Positions 44,750-54,744 are shown, counted from the first letter of the stretch. The stretch is DNA of 64,000 nucleotides from Aliiruegeria lutimaris (GCF_900099935.1 NZ_FNEK01000021.1:22040-86039), one strand, 5' to 3'. Translations and numbers: made by a program. Notes: a model not told the origin generated them from the sequence alone.

Positions 44750-45220
44750 ATGACCCGCGACCAGATGATCGCCCACATTCAGGCGGCCAATGCCGTTGCT
44801 CTCGGCGCGGCCGAACACGGCCCTCACCCGTTCGGCGCCGTATTGGTCGGTCCCGACGACACGATCCTCATGCGCCAAGGCAATATCGATACGGTGCATC
44901 ACGCCGAGACCGAGCTTGCGCGGCGTGCCGCAGCCGAATACGCGCCAGATTTCCTCTGGAGGTGCACGCTGGTCTCGACCGGAGAGCCCTGCGCAATGTG
45001 CACCGGTGCGCTCTACTGGGCGAATATCGGACGCCTCGTCTATGGCTACGAAGAAGAGAAGCTGCTCGAGTTGACGGGCGACCATGCCGAGAATCCGACC
45101 ATGAACTTGCCCTCGCGCACCGTGCTCAGCCACGGACAAAAACAGATCGAGGTACACGGCCCCTTTCCCGAGATTGAAGACGAGCTACTCGCCCCGCATC
45201 GTGATTTCTGGCGGCGTTAA
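44750..45220 (+). CDS. Nucleoside/guanine deaminase (CDA fold)
   Basis: This 156-aa zinc deaminase has the catalytic HAE in VHHAETELARR and the zinc pair in PCAMCTGALYWANI. Together with the C-terminal tail PHRDFWRR it most resembles bacterial guanine or cytidine-type deaminases that act on free bases or nucleosides. ATG 44750 places the domain start correctly; in-frame upstream codons would give a longer N-terminus without homology. Confidence 0.85.
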   Translation: MTRDQMIAHIQAANAVALGAAEHGPHPFGAVLVGPDDTILMRQGNIDTVHHAETELARRAAAEYAPDFLWRCTLVSTGEPCAMCTGALYWANIGRLVYGYEEEKLLELTGDHAENPTMNLPSRTVLSHGQKQIEVHGPFPEIEDELLAPHRDFWRR

Positions 45221-45475
45221 GGTGCCGCCTCGCCGATGCCACCTTCAAATCAGCATATCGAGTTTTTGCAGAACGTGGCGCAGCGATGGACATCGGGCCG
45301 GTGAAAACACAAGCAAGGCAAGATGACTGGTCCACTCGGCTACCGGCCACCCGCACCAGAGGTATTGATCCCGAAGGATCACAGGCCATCTATTGGGAGC
45401 GCCCCAAGGACATGAGTGACGGCATCGGATGGTGGCGCCCCGTTCACGCCGCCGCCGACCTTGTCGAACTGCGCC

Positions 45476-48400
45476 TCAGATGAAACGCAGATCCAGCGTC
45501 GCCGTGTTCCAGAGGTTCTTTCGCGGCCGGATCGGTTCGTATTTGAACGGCGTGTGCTGGCCTTCCTGAAAACGGACCCGGCGGCGACCTTCGGCTTCGA
45601 GATCGTTGATCGGGCGGGTTTCGTGGGCACGTCCTCCCTCGTGGGCAACGAGGTACTTCAAGCCACCGACCGCACGACCGGCGATCCGGTCATAGACGTC
45701 GAAGACGAGCGGCGCATGGGCCGGAATCGTCGGATGCAAGGAAGACCACGGCTGCCAGGAGCGGAACCGGATTCCAGCGATGTACGTGTCCGGGGTAACC
45801 TGCTGGAGCGGGAGTTCCACCTGGTTGCAGGTAATGACATATCGACCACCCAGATCGCCTTCGACCTTCAGCTCCACGCGTTCAAGCGAGCTGTCGACAT
45901 AGCGCGAGGTACCGCCGCCCGTGGCCTCTTCGCCGAGCACCAGCCAGGGTTCGATACCGTTGCGCAGGGTCAGTTTCAGCCCCTCGACGCTCGTGTGCCC
46001 GACCTCGCCGAAGCGCATCTCGTATTGCGCATCATACCAGTCGGGCCGGAAAACGAAGCCGTGGGCGGCACTGAGATCCTCGAGGACCAGGTTGAAGTCC
46101 TTGCGGCAGTAATGCGGCAGCAGGTACTTGTCGTGCAGCTCCTTGCCCCAGTGAACCAGCGGCTCGGTATAGGGTTTCTCCCAGAACCAGGCGAGCAGCG
46201 CCCGCATGACCAGCGATTGCGCCATGCTCATCTGCCAGTGCGGCGGCATCTCGAAGCCGCGGAACTCGACGAGGCCAAGCCGCCCGGTGGGACCGTCCGG
46301 CGAAAACATCTTGTCGATGCAGATCTCGGCGCGGTGCGTGTTGCCGGTCATGTCGGTCAGCAGGTGACGCAGGATACGGTCGGCCAACCACGGGAAAGCC
46401 TGACCCGAATTCTGCATCCGGTTGAGTTCGCTGAGCGCGATCTCCATCTCGTAGACCTTGTCGGCCAACCCTTCGTCGAAGCGCGGTGCCTGGCTGGTCG
46501 GACCGATGAAGGTGCCGGAGAACAGATAGGAGAGCGACGGGTGCCGCTGCCAGTAGCGGATGATCGAGCCGACCACGTCGGGGCGCCGAAGGAAGGGACT
46601 GTCGCCCGGTGTCGCGCCGCCCACCACGATATGGTTGCCGCCCCCCGATCCGCAGAGACGCCCGTCAACCATGAAGGAGAAGCTGTCCAGCCCGCACTGA
46701 CGGGCCTCCTCGTACAGCGCCTCGTTGATTTCCTTCAGCGACTGCCAATCCTTGGCGGGATGGATGTTGATCTCGATCACACCCGGGTCCGGCGTCACAC
46801 GGATAACGTTGAAATTGCCGTCGCGAGGCGGCTCGTAGCCCTCGATGCGCACGGGCAGGTTCATCGCCGCCGCCGTCTCCTCCACCGCCTCGACAAGATC
46901 GAGGTATTCGTCCGACGACCCCGTGGGCGGCATGAAGACATGCAGGATGCCATTGCGCACCTCCACGGCCAGCGCGGTCCGGATCGGCATCCCCTCGACC
47001 CAGTAGCTGTATTCGCCCTCCAGCCAGTCGTCGGAAGTTTCCACGTCGCGCAGCCAGACATCCTCGCCATGCTCCTGCGCCGGGCCGGGGGCGGCATCGC
47101 GCCGCCTCTGGCGGATCTTGCGCACAGGCTGTGGCTGGGAGGGCAGGACGTATCCCGGCGGTGTCGGCGCCGTCGGCTGACCGGGACCATAGCCCGGCCC
47201 AAAGAACGGCGTGTCGAGATATTCCGTGTATTCCTCGGTCTCGTATTCTGCCTCCACCCCACGGCGCAGCTTCCTGCGCGGCGGCATCCACTTGCGGCGA
47301 CGCACCATCGTATCGCGGAAATACTGCTTGAACTCGTCGGTTCGATAGAGCGTGTTCAGCGGCAACCGGTAACCTGCGGGGCTGTCGCCGGGCAGCAGGA
47401 AAAGCTTGTCGCGCCGCGTGCCCCAATGCTCCGACGCCCAACGGAAGCGCCGCCGCGCGCTGGCCTTGGCCTGCGCCAACTGGATCGGGATAACGTAGCT
47501 GACCGGGTTGGTCAGGCCGTTGTTGAGCATCCGCACCAGCCGGGCGCGTTCCTGCGGATCCTCGAGCTGGTTGTCCTCGACGGTGACATTCTCGGGCAGC
47601 ATCGCTTCCTTGCCCATGAAATGCATCGGGTCCTCGTAGACCGGATGGGCAAACGCCTCGTCACCCAGCTCAAGTGCATCGAATAACCGGTCGGAAAACT
47701 CCGCCGCGGTCTCATGCGTGGCGTGCCCGGTATTCTCCCGTGCCAGCAGGTCGGCATCCGACCAGAGCGGCAACCCGTCGCCGCGCCAGATCAGCGAATA
47801 GGCCCAGCGGGGCAGCGGCTCGCCGGGATACCATTTTCCCTGACCGTGATGCAGAACGCCATGCGGCGCAAAGCGGTCGCGCAACCGGCGCACGAGATTG
47901 TCGGCATAGACCTGTTTGGTCGGGCCGACAGCTTCCGTCGTCCATTCTGTCCCATCGCGGTCCATGGCTGAAACAAATGTCGGCTCGCCGCCCATTGTCA
48001 GGCGCATATCCTGCGCCTGGATCTTTTCTTCGACAGCCTGTCCCGCCCGGTCGATCTCGGCCCATTGCTCTGGTGACAGCGGGCGGGTGACCCGCGGCGG
48101 CTCGTCGATGCGTTCGACCGACATCTCGAAACTGAAGGTCACCTCGGCTTCGTCATGTGCCCCCGTGATCGCGGCGGCGGAGGAGGGCTCGGGTGTTGCC
48201 GCGAGCGGGATATGTCCTTCACCGGCAAAGAGCCCGGAGGTCGGGTCCATTCCGACCCAGCCTGCCCCGGGCAGATAAACCTCGCACCAGGCGTGCAGAT
48301 CGGTGAAGTCGTTCTCCGGCCCGGCGGGGCCTTCGATGGGTTTCTGATCCGCGGTCAGCTGGATCAGGTATCCCGACACGAACCGCGCGGCATAACCAGC

Positions 48401-48979
48401 GTCGCGTAGCATCGCGACCATCAACCATGCGGTGTCCCGGCAGGAGCCAAGCGCCTTGCGGATGGTCACGATCGGTGTCTGAACTCCCGGCTCCATCCGG
48501 ATCGTGTAGTCGATCCGGTTCGCCAGAAACCCGTTGAGCGCAACCAGCCAGTCGTTGGTGCTGCCCTCTTGCGGAGGCGCCTGGTCGGCGAAGTCCCGAA
48601 ACGTCTTTCCCCGCCCGACCTTTCTCAGGTAGGGGCGCAGATCCTTGAGCTGTTCGTTGGTGTATTGGAAGGGGACTTTCTGACAATCCTCTTCGAGAAA
48701 GAAATCGAACGGATTGATCGCCACCATGTCCGCGACCAGATCGACGGTTACCGAGAACCTCCGGGTCGGTTTCGGGAATACCAGCCGCGCATGCCAGTTG
48801 GCGTAGGCATCCTGCTGCCAGTTCAGGAAATGCTCTTCCGGTTCGATCCTGAGGCTGTAGCTCTTGATCGGCGTCCGGCTATGCGGCGCCGGGCGCAACC
48901 TCACCACATGGGGCGCCAGATTTACCAGCCGGTCGTATTCGTACGTCGTTCTGTGGCTCAGCGCTACGCTTATGGACAT
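45476..48979 (-). CDS. DUF2126 transglutaminase-like protein
   Basis: The 1167-aa protein has an N-terminal bacterial transglutaminase-associated domain (HRTTYEYDRLV), a transglutaminase core with the Cys-His-Asp triad visible in GSCRDTAWLM, LHAWCEVYLPG and GMDPTSG at about residues 155-265, and a long C-terminal DUF2126 region. These proteins are usually co-encoded with an alpha-E protein and a circularly permuted ATP-grasp protein, which are absent here. The likely activity is a peptidase or amide-forming ligation. A TTG at 49003 would add eight residues. Confidence 0.9.
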   Translation of the reverse strand: MSISVALSHRTTYEYDRLVNLAPHVVRLRPAPHSRTPIKSYSLRIEPEEHFLNWQQDAYANWHARLVFPKPTRRFSVTVDLVADMVAINPFDFFLEEDCQKVPFQYTNEQLKDLRPYLRKVGRGKTFRDFADQAPPQEGSTNDWLVALNGFLANRIDYTIRMEPGVQTPIVTIRKALGSCRDTAWLMVAMLRDAGYAARFVSGYLIQLTADQKPIEGPAGPENDFTDLHAWCEVYLPGAGWVGMDPTSGLFAGEGHIPLAATPEPSSAAAITGAHDEAEVTFSFEMSVERIDEPPRVTRPLSPEQWAEIDRAGQAVEEKIQAQDMRLTMGGEPTFVSAMDRDGTEWTTEAVGPTKQVYADNLVRRLRDRFAPHGVLHHGQGKWYPGEPLPRWAYSLIWRGDGLPLWSDADLLARENTGHATHETAAEFSDRLFDALELGDEAFAHPVYEDPMHFMGKEAMLPENVTVEDNQLEDPQERARLVRMLNNGLTNPVSYVIPIQLAQAKASARRRFRWASEHWGTRRDKLFLLPGDSPAGYRLPLNTLYRTDEFKQYFRDTMVRRRKWMPPRRKLRRGVEAEYETEEYTEYLDTPFFGPGYGPGQPTAPTPPGYVLPSQPQPVRKIRQRRRDAAPGPAQEHGEDVWLRDVETSDDWLEGEYSYWVEGMPIRTALAVEVRNGILHVFMPPTGSSDEYLDLVEAVEETAAAMNLPVRIEGYEPPRDGNFNVIRVTPDPGVIEINIHPAKDWQSLKEINEALYEEARQCGLDSFSFMVDGRLCGSGGGNHIVVGGATPGDSPFLRRPDVVGSIIRYWQRHPSLSYLFSGTFIGPTSQAPRFDEGLADKVYEMEIALSELNRMQNSGQAFPWLADRILRHLLTDMTGNTHRAEICIDKMFSPDGPTGRLGLVEFRGFEMPPHWQMSMAQSLVMRALLAWFWEKPYTEPLVHWGKELHDKYLLPHYCRKDFNLVLEDLSAAHGFVFRPDWYDAQYEMRFGEVGHTSVEGLKLTLRNGIEPWLVLGEEATGGGTSRYVDSSLERVELKVEGDLGGRYVITCNQVELPLQQVTPDTYIAGIRFRSWQPWSSLHPTIPAHAPLVFDVYDRIAGRAVGGLKYLVAHEGGRAHETRPINDLEAEGRRRVRFQEGQHTPFKYEPIRPRKNLWNTATLDLRFI

Positions 48980-49510
48980 GCAGTTCCCGCGTTCCTCTTG
49001 CAAACCCTGAAAACAAGGAAATGCTGCTTCTTATCTGCCTGTTTGGCTCTCCAATCCTGTTTGAGCGTGCAGACCGTTGATGGTCAACCGATATGTTAAC
49101 CGCAGAGCCGAAGCGGGAGACGTCTCCCACACAGTGATCCGAAATTGGGCAAAAGAACGAACCTGCAAAGGGAGTGGCGATTCAAAGCGGCGTCCTTTTG
49201 CTCGTCATCGAAGAGATCGATCCGACCATTTGCGGTCGGTTCCGCAAGCCTCCCCGAGATCGACTTCAGGGGTCCCTCCGCAATCCCGAAACGAACCGTC
49301 CTGAGTTAGCCGGGGCGCTTGCACAAAACGCGTTTCGGTCGTCTCGATCACGTGGAACCGGCGCAGGCTCGCGGACTCTTAGCTGTTCGGTGCGACCGGC
49401 ACCCGGCGCCCGCTGAACGGGGAAGCAGCACGCCGAGCATCAGCTGATTTGTGCAACAGTATCGCGGAGCCGCAAACCGTCTGCAGTCAGAATTGTCCGT
49501 TGCGCAACGG
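48980..49510. other. Intergenic region, nothing recognised
   Basis: The gap lies between the start of the DUF2126 gene and the end of exoD, both on -. It should contain the DUF2126 promoter near 49000-49120, where the sequence is AT-richer. No RNA, repeat or coding frame with family resemblance was seen. Confidence 0.4.
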
Positions 49511-50131
49511 TTAGCCTATCATGGCCTCCGCGCCCGCAGCGATCGACAGCAGGAGCACCGCAGTAAGGGCAACTGAAGCGATTCCAAGCACGAGGCCCAG
49601 AATGGTTACCAAGCCGTCACGCTCGACGAATCCGACACCGACAATCAGAAGCGAGACGGCAGGAAACCATCCGCTGAAGGGCACCGGAAGGAAGAGTGCA
49701 AAGGCAATCAAAAAGAGTAGTGCTCCCATTGGTCGCTGCTTTCTCGGCGCGAACACTGCGGTGCGCCGCGTGGCCAGCACGCGTTCCAGCCTGCGCGTGA
49801 CAGGGCGAAGCCGCAACACGGTCCTTCGGAGCTTGTCCTGATCGAGTTTCATCCGAGCCAGGAACTTGGGAAGACGTACGAACGGGTAGCCAAGCATCAT
49901 CTGGATCGTCGTCACCAGAAGCGGGATGGCGGTCAGGAGTGACGAGCCTGGAGGCAAAGGCAGAAGCGTCAGGAATGAGAACAGGACGATAGCCCATCCA
50001 AACGACGCCTCCCCCAGCGACGATATCAAATTGCCGAGAGTCAGGTTTCCGGCAAGATGGTGGCTGCGCGAGGTTCGCAGAATGGGGAGAGACAGCGAAG
50101 GCCTTCTTCGCTTGACGAGCGGGCTGTCCAT
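49511..50131 (-). CDS. exoD: ExoD-family membrane protein
   Basis: The 206-aa protein matches ExoD, required in rhizobia for exopolysaccharide synthesis and alkaline tolerance. It has the start region LGNLISSLGEASFGWAIVLFSFL, the segment LPLPPGSSLLTAIPLL and three to four more hydrophobic helices near the C-terminus. The molecular function of the family is not known. The gene stands alone. Confidence 0.85.
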   Translation of the reverse strand: MDSPLVKRRRPSLSLPILRTSRSHHLAGNLTLGNLISSLGEASFGWAIVLFSFLTLLPLPPGSSLLTAIPLLVTTIQMMLGYPFVRLPKFLARMKLDQDKLRRTVLRLRPVTRRLERVLATRRTAVFAPRKQRPMGALLFLIAFALFLPVPFSGWFPAVSLLIVGVGFVERDGLVTILGLVLGIASVALTAVLLLSIAAGAEAMIG

Positions 50132-50617
50132 TTTGTCCTTTCGAGTGGTAGCCGCGGATATCGTGCCTCAACAGGCAGTTTGCAACTCTGAAAGGTACTC
50201 GGCTACGCAAACATCACGAAAATAGCATAGGTAATGGATGGTTGATACAGATCGTGACCAATAATTTTCGATCTCGCTTCGATGAATCAGCCGGATTTGG
50301 TGGGACAGATTCGGCCAGACCTGCGCCTCAGAGATTCGAACGCGACTCTCGGAACGTCTTCGTTCCGAGCCGCAATGGGGGTGGGGCCGGGAGGATACTC
50401 GGGAGGTTTTACGGCCAGCGGCACTGCTGATAGCGGGCCGTCGACCGCGAAGGCGCGGATCCGGACAGTGTCGAAGCGAAGACGTTGGCCCAGGACCGCC
50501 ATTGCCTTTGGGGGAACCCGTTCGAATCTGGCCGTCAGCTCCGCCGGACTTCACGACCGGGATCCAGCCTGCGCCCGCTTTGAGCCGCAGGCTTGACCCC
50601 GGTGCGGATGTGTTGCG
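50132..50617. other. Intergenic region with a short hairpin
   Basis: CTCGGAACG (50348-50356) and CGTTCCGAG (50361-50369) form a perfect 9-bp stem with a TCTT loop; no U-tract follows. The part near 50180-50280 is AT-richer and may carry the exoD promoter. Open frames here look like GC-rich chance frames. Confidence 0.4.
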
Positions 50618-51463
50618 TCAGAGAAGAGCGTCTTTCACCGCGGCGCTGAGCGACGTTGTCGGCCTCCCGATCAATTCCGACAGAGCCTTGCTCTCATCCA
50701 GCAGCCAGCCCTCTGCGGCGCCGGCATCGGCATCGGCGATCACTTCGGGAAATCCCGGCGGCAGACCGATGCCGGCGAGAATGCCGATATAGGTGTCCTT
50801 CGGCAAATCCGTGTAGGGGATGGGCTTACCGATCTGGGCCGACAGTTCCGCTGCGAGGTCGGCCATGGTGAAAGGCGCATCACAGCCGAGTTCGTATACC
50901 CTGTTTTCATGGCCCGCCTCTGTCGCCACGGCGGCAATCGCTTCGGCCAGGTCCTGCCTTGTCGCCGGGCTTACCCGCGCGTCGCCGGCACACCCGACCA
51001 ACGCGCCGTTGGCGATGGCTGCGCCGAGCCCCGCCGTCCAGTTCTCGGTGTACCACGGGTTGCGCAGGATCGTGTAGGCGAGCCCGGACCCGGTGAGCAG
51101 CGGTTCGGTCGCCTTGTGGTCGCCAGCGATCAACAGCGGGGACGTGTCGGCCTTGAGGATCGAGGTATAGATGATACGCGACACACCTGCGTTCCGTGCC
51201 GCGTCGATCACGTTTCGGTGCTGCCCGACGCGGTCGTCGAAATCGCTCGACGAAATCAGGGCAAGAACATCGATGCCCTGAAGGGCTGCATCCAGCGACG
51301 CCCAGTCCTTGTAGTCGGCCCGGCGGGTCTCGACGCCGAGTTCGCGCGCGTTATCGGGATTGCGAACGAGGGCGACGATGTCTGTGGCGGGCACGCGCGT
51401 CTTGAGCGCGGAGATGGCAAGCCGGCCAAGCTGGCCGGTTGCCCCGGTGATTGCGATCTTCAT
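50618..51463 (-). CDS. NmrA-like/QorB-type NAD(P)H:quinone oxidoreductase
   Basis: This 281-aa atypical SDR has the NAD(P) motif TGATGQLGRLA and the segments VRNPDNARELGVETRRADY and YTILRNPWYTENW that characterise QorB and related NmrA-like reductases. GGAGAGCC lies before ATG 51463. It is divergent from an HxlR regulator gene, an arrangement known for redox-controlled quinone reductases such as QorR-Qor2. The reaction is likely quinone reduction. Confidence 0.88.
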   Translation of the reverse strand: MKIAITGATGQLGRLAISALKTRVPATDIVALVRNPDNARELGVETRRADYKDWASLDAALQGIDVLALISSSDFDDRVGQHRNVIDAARNAGVSRIIYTSILKADTSPLLIAGDHKATEPLLTGSGLAYTILRNPWYTENWTAGLGAAIANGALVGCAGDARVSPATRQDLAEAIAAVATEAGHENRVYELGCDAPFTMADLAAELSAQIGKPIPYTDLPKDTYIGILAGIGLPPGFPEVIADADAGAAEGWLLDESKALSELIGRPTTSLSAAVKDALL

Positions 51464-51513
51464 GGTGGCTCTCCTGTCGGGCCGATTTCGGATACCACGG
51501 AGATAGTTGCAAG

Positions 51514-51548
51514 ACTTACAAACAGTAAGTACATACAAAATTGTAAGT
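51514..51548. promoter_or_regulatory. HxlR operator in the qorB-like/HxlR divergent promoter
   Basis: ACTTAC (51514-51519) and GTAAGT (51525-51530) form a perfect inverted repeat with 5-base spacer, and a further TTGTAAGT (51541-51548) pairs with ACTTACAA. Clustered half-sites of this type suit a dimeric HxlR repressor controlling both genes. Confidence 0.65.
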
Positions 51549-51569
51549 GTAAACTTTCCGGAGAGTCCC

Positions 51570-51944
51570 ATGCCCGCCACCGAGAATGCCTTGGCCGAAC
51601 GCCTCGTGCCGAATGTCATGGTGGCGGCCTGCCCGTCGCGTCGCATCCTGAGCCATGTCACCAGCCGGTGGGGCGTGCTCGCGCTGATGGCGTTGAGGGG
51701 CAGGACGATGCGCTTCAGCGCCCTGCGCCGGCATATCGGCGGCGTCAGCGAGCGCATGCTTGCACAAACGCTGCAGACGTTGGAGGCGGACGGGTTCGTG
51801 ATCCGGCGCAGTTTCGACGTTGTACCCCCTCATGTGGAATACAGCCTGAGTGAATTGGGAGAGGAAGCCGCCGAGAAGGTCGCCAGCCTCGTGCTCTGGA
51901 TCGAGGGCAATCTCGAGCGTATTCCGGGCGCTCAAGGGGACTGA
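51570..51944 (+). CDS. HxlR-family (DUF24) redox-sensing regulator
   Basis: The 124-aa winged-helix protein has the HxlR core (LRRHIGGVSERMLAQTLQTLEADGFV) and an N-terminal Cys (AACPSRRI, Cys21) at the place where YodB, HypR and QorR carry their redox-sensing Cys. It probably releases the divergent reductase promoter on quinone or electrophile stress. Its 3' end faces the LysR gene. Confidence 0.88.
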   Translation: MPATENALAERLVPNVMVAACPSRRILSHVTSRWGVLALMALRGRTMRFSALRRHIGGVSERMLAQTLQTLEADGFVIRRSFDVVPPHVEYSLSELGEEAAEKVASLVLWIEGNLERIPGAQGD

Positions 51945-51984
51945 AGCACGGTGCTCCAAATGCTGGAGAACGTTCGAGCCCCGG

Positions 51985-52950
51985 TCACCGATAGGTTCGT
52001 TCGGAGATATCCGTCTGGTTGATCATTTCCCGGCAAGCCGACAGAAATGCGGCTTCGGGGGGCGATAACCGTCGGACCGGGTTGGTAAGCAGGTAGATGT
52101 TGATCAGGGGAAGACCGTCATAGGGCGGCAACTGGCGCAGCTTCCCGAGTTTGACATCGGTATTGGCGACATGCAGCGGAAGCGCGCCGATGCCGATATC
52201 GGCCACGATCATCCGCCGAAGCTCGTGCAAGTTCGACGAGACGCCACTCCAACGCGTCTCGATCTTCGCGCGTTCACGAAGCCGGGCGACAGGGTTCAAC
52301 GGCCCGTCCTCGGTCTCGGTCTGGAAGGAGACGGAGGGTTCGCCCTCGATATCGGAAAGCGCGATCGTTTCGGCGTTGAACAACCTGTGATGCGGTCCGC
52401 AGAACAGGCCAAAGAATTCCCGGTAGAGAATCGAGGCTTCGAGCTCCGCCGGGATCTCCTGCAGAAGGCAAATTCCAAAACTGGCGCGATTTTGACTAAT
52501 ACGGGCGCGAATTTCATCACTCTCCGCGACAGAGAATGAGAAGGTGACCTTCGGGTGCTGGCACGCGAAACCGTGCAGGACCTTGTCGAGATGCGGCGAG
52601 ATCACGTGTGTGGCGATGGCGACGGAGATGTGGCCGCGCAGGACCTCGCCGCCCACTTCGAGCAGGGATGGCAGTTGCGAGACGGCGCCAAAGATCGACG
52701 AGCACTCGGCGTAGAGCAACCGTCCTGCGCGAGTAACCCTGAATTCATGGGGTTTTCGAACGATCAGCGCCTTCCCCGTGGCCTGTTCGAGGCGTTTGAG
52801 CGCGGCGGAGACCGTGGGTTGTTTGAGGCCCAGAAAGCTGGCCGCGCGCGAGATGCCACGCTGCTCCACAATGACCATGAAAGTCCGCAGGAGGTTCCAG
52901 TCGAGCTGCCAGGGGAAACGCTGTTCGTAAGGCTTCATTATTGATTTCAT
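51985..52950 (-). CDS. LysR-family transcriptional regulator
   Basis: This 321-aa regulator has the LysR helix-turn-helix (ISRAASFLGLKQPTVSAALKRLE) and a substrate-binding effector domain. It is divergent from the amino-acid ABC operon, which it most likely controls. Met5 (52938) may be the true start, since a palindrome overlaps the first ATG. The inducer is probably the transported compound or a pathway intermediate. Confidence 0.9.
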   Translation of the reverse strand: MKSIMKPYEQRFPWQLDWNLLRTFMVIVEQRGISRAASFLGLKQPTVSAALKRLEQATGKALIVRKPHEFRVTRAGRLLYAECSSIFGAVSQLPSLLEVGGEVLRGHISVAIATHVISPHLDKVLHGFACQHPKVTFSFSVAESDEIRARISQNRASFGICLLQEIPAELEASILYREFFGLFCGPHHRLFNAETIALSDIEGEPSVSFQTETEDGPLNPVARLRERAKIETRWSGVSSNLHELRRMIVADIGIGALPLHVANTDVKLGKLRQLPPYDGLPLINIYLLTNPVRRLSPPEAAFLSACREMINQTDISERTYR

Positions 52951-52963
52951 CTATGATGGAAAT
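52944..52963. promoter_or_regulatory. Imperfect palindrome, possible LysR site
   Basis: ATTTCATC, a TAT centre and GATGGAAAT form a near-perfect dyad at the start of the lysR gene, of the T-N11-A class. It is placed so that binding could repress lysR and activate the divergent ABC operon. Confidence 0.4.
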
Positions 52964-53092
52964 TCGCATTATTTATTTGCTCGATATTACGGGTCGTGCA
53001 AGCGTTTTTCGCAAGGCGGATTGAACCGCCGTCCCGACAACACTGGCTGCCCCCGGTGGGAGCGGCTGTCTCAGATCCAACAGGAGAAACAG

Positions 53093-53878
53093 ATGACCAA
53101 GCGCAGAACCTTTATGCAAGCCGCTGCCGCCGCTGGCGGCCTTGCCCTCGCCGGCCTCATGGCGATTTCGCCCGCCGTTGCCGACGAGCTTGAGGCGCTG
53201 AAGGAAAAGGGTGTGATCCGGATCGCCATGTCCGGCGCCTACCCGCCCTTCAACTTCGTCAATGACAAGAACGAAGTCGTCGGCTTCGACCCGGCCATCG
53301 GCACCGAGATCGCCAAGCGCATGGGGCTGGAGGCCGAGATCGTCACCACCGCGTGGGACGGCATCATCGGCGGCCTTCTGGCCAACAAGTACGACGCCAT
53401 CGTCGGCTCGATGACAATCACCGCGGAGCGTGACGAGGTGGTCGATTTCGTCGGCCCGTACTACACCACCAAGCGGGCGATCTTCACCAAGCCCGGCTCC
53501 GAGTTCACCTCGGTGAGCCAGCTTGGCGACGCCAAGGTCGGCGTGACGCTGGGCGAGACGCACGAGGAATGGGCCACCGAGCAGGGCTATGACATCAACA
53601 CCTACAAGGGTCTGCCCGAGCTGCTTCTGGAGCTTGAAAACGGCCGCGTCGACGCGATCGTGAACGACTCGATTGCCGCGATCCTGGCGATGACCGAGAA
53701 AGGTCAGGAATTCGCGATCATCAAGGATCTGGAGACCGATGCATTCGGTGCCGGTATCGCGATCCGCGAAGGCAACCCGGAGCTGGCCGCGGCGATGCAG
53801 GAAGCGCTCGACGCGATGATGGAAGACGGCACCTATGTCGAGATCGCCATGGAGTGGATCGGCGCCGACATCCGCTGA
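53093..53878 (+). CDS. Amino-acid ABC transporter substrate-binding protein
   Basis: The 261-aa protein belongs to the polar amino acid (HisJ/ArtJ) family: GVIRIAMSGAYPPFNFV, VVGFDPAIGTEIAKRMG, and the ligand-carboxylate region YDAIVGSMTITAERDEVVDF. The leader KRRTFMQAAAAAGG contains an RRxFM sequence that could be a Tat signal. Start ATG 53093 follows GGAGAAACAG. It is the first gene of a ten-gene catabolic operon. Confidence 0.9.
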   Translation: MTKRRTFMQAAAAAGGLALAGLMAISPAVADELEALKEKGVIRIAMSGAYPPFNFVNDKNEVVGFDPAIGTEIAKRMGLEAEIVTTAWDGIIGGLLANKYDAIVGSMTITAERDEVVDFVGPYYTTKRAIFTKPGSEFTSVSQLGDAKVGVTLGETHEEWATEQGYDINTYKGLPELLLELENGRVDAIVNDSIAAILAMTEKGQEFAIIKDLETDAFGAGIAIREGNPELAAAMQEALDAMMEDGTYVEIAMEWIGADIR

Positions 53879-53944
53879 GTCTTGCGGGTCCGCCGGCCTC
53901 GGCTGGCGGGCCCTCCCCACAGAACATTTCCGAATGAGAGCGTC

Positions 53945-54736
53945 ATGACAGCCGAATATGGCAAGCTGACATGGGAAGAAGTGCGCGATGCGGACAAGGA
54001 TCGCGTCGTGATCCTCAACGTGTCGGCCACCGAGGACCACGGGCCCCACATGCCGCTGGACACCGACACCGTGCTCGGCATGGCGGTGGCAAACGGCGTG
54101 GCCGAACTGGCCCCCGACGAGGTTTTCGTGATGCCGCCCGTGGCCTATGGCTTCAACGAGCATCACAAGGATTTCCCGGGTGTCATCTGGATCCAGCCCG
54201 AGACGCTGATCGCCTTCGTCACCGACATCACGAAATCGCTCGCCCATCACGGCTTCCGCCGCATCCTGCTGCTCAATTCGCATGGCTCCAACCACCCGGT
54301 TCTGGACCTCGCCGCGCGCAAGACGGTGATCGAGACAGGCATCCTGTGTGTCTCGGCCTCCTACTGGAACCTCTGCGCCGACCGGATCAACGCAGACCGC
54401 AAGTCCGAGATCGGCGGCATCGCCCATGCGGGCGAGTTCGAGGCGGCGATGTATGCACATCTCCATCCCGAGCATGTGCATCTTGAAAAGGCCGCCGAGC
54501 AGAACCTGCACAACCCCGACAGCCGCTTCTTCAACCTCGATCTCGCGCGCGGTGGCGGCAAGGCGATGCTGATGCGCTGGTGGTCCGAAGTTTCACCGGA
54601 CGGTACGATGGGCGATCCGACCGTGGCCGACGCCGAAACCGGGGCGAAATTCCTGAAATCCGCCGTCGAGGAGACGCTGGCACTGGTGCGCGAAATCCGC
54701 GCCCTGCCGATCCTCGCGCGCAAAGATCATCACTAG
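53945..54736 (+). CDS. Creatininase-family amidohydrolase
   Basis: This 263-aa protein has the creatininase metal-binding pattern: a Glu/Asp/His set in SATEDHGPHMPLDTDT, the segment NSHGSNHPV and GGIAHAGEFEAAMY. The family includes creatininase, formamide hydrolases and MftE peptidase. Between transporter genes and before the aminotransferase, it probably opens a cyclic amide or removes a small amide group from the imported compound. The exact substrate is unknown. Confidence 0.85.
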   Translation: MTAEYGKLTWEEVRDADKDRVVILNVSATEDHGPHMPLDTDTVLGMAVANGVAELAPDEVFVMPPVAYGFNEHHKDFPGVIWIQPETLIAFVTDITKSLAHHGFRRILLLNSHGSNHPVLDLAARKTVIETGILCVSASYWNLCADRINADRKSEIGGIAHAGEFEAAMYAHLHPEHVHLEKAAEQNLHNPDSRFFNLDLARGGGKAMLMRWWSEVSPDGTMGDPTVADAETGAKFLKSAVEETLALVREIRALPILARKDHH

Positions 54737-54744
54737 GGGGCAAG

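Noticed and set aside
45416..47686. Open frame of 756 codons on +
   Set aside because: Antisense to the DUF2126 transglutaminase gene; its composition is typical of a mirror frame and it has no motifs.
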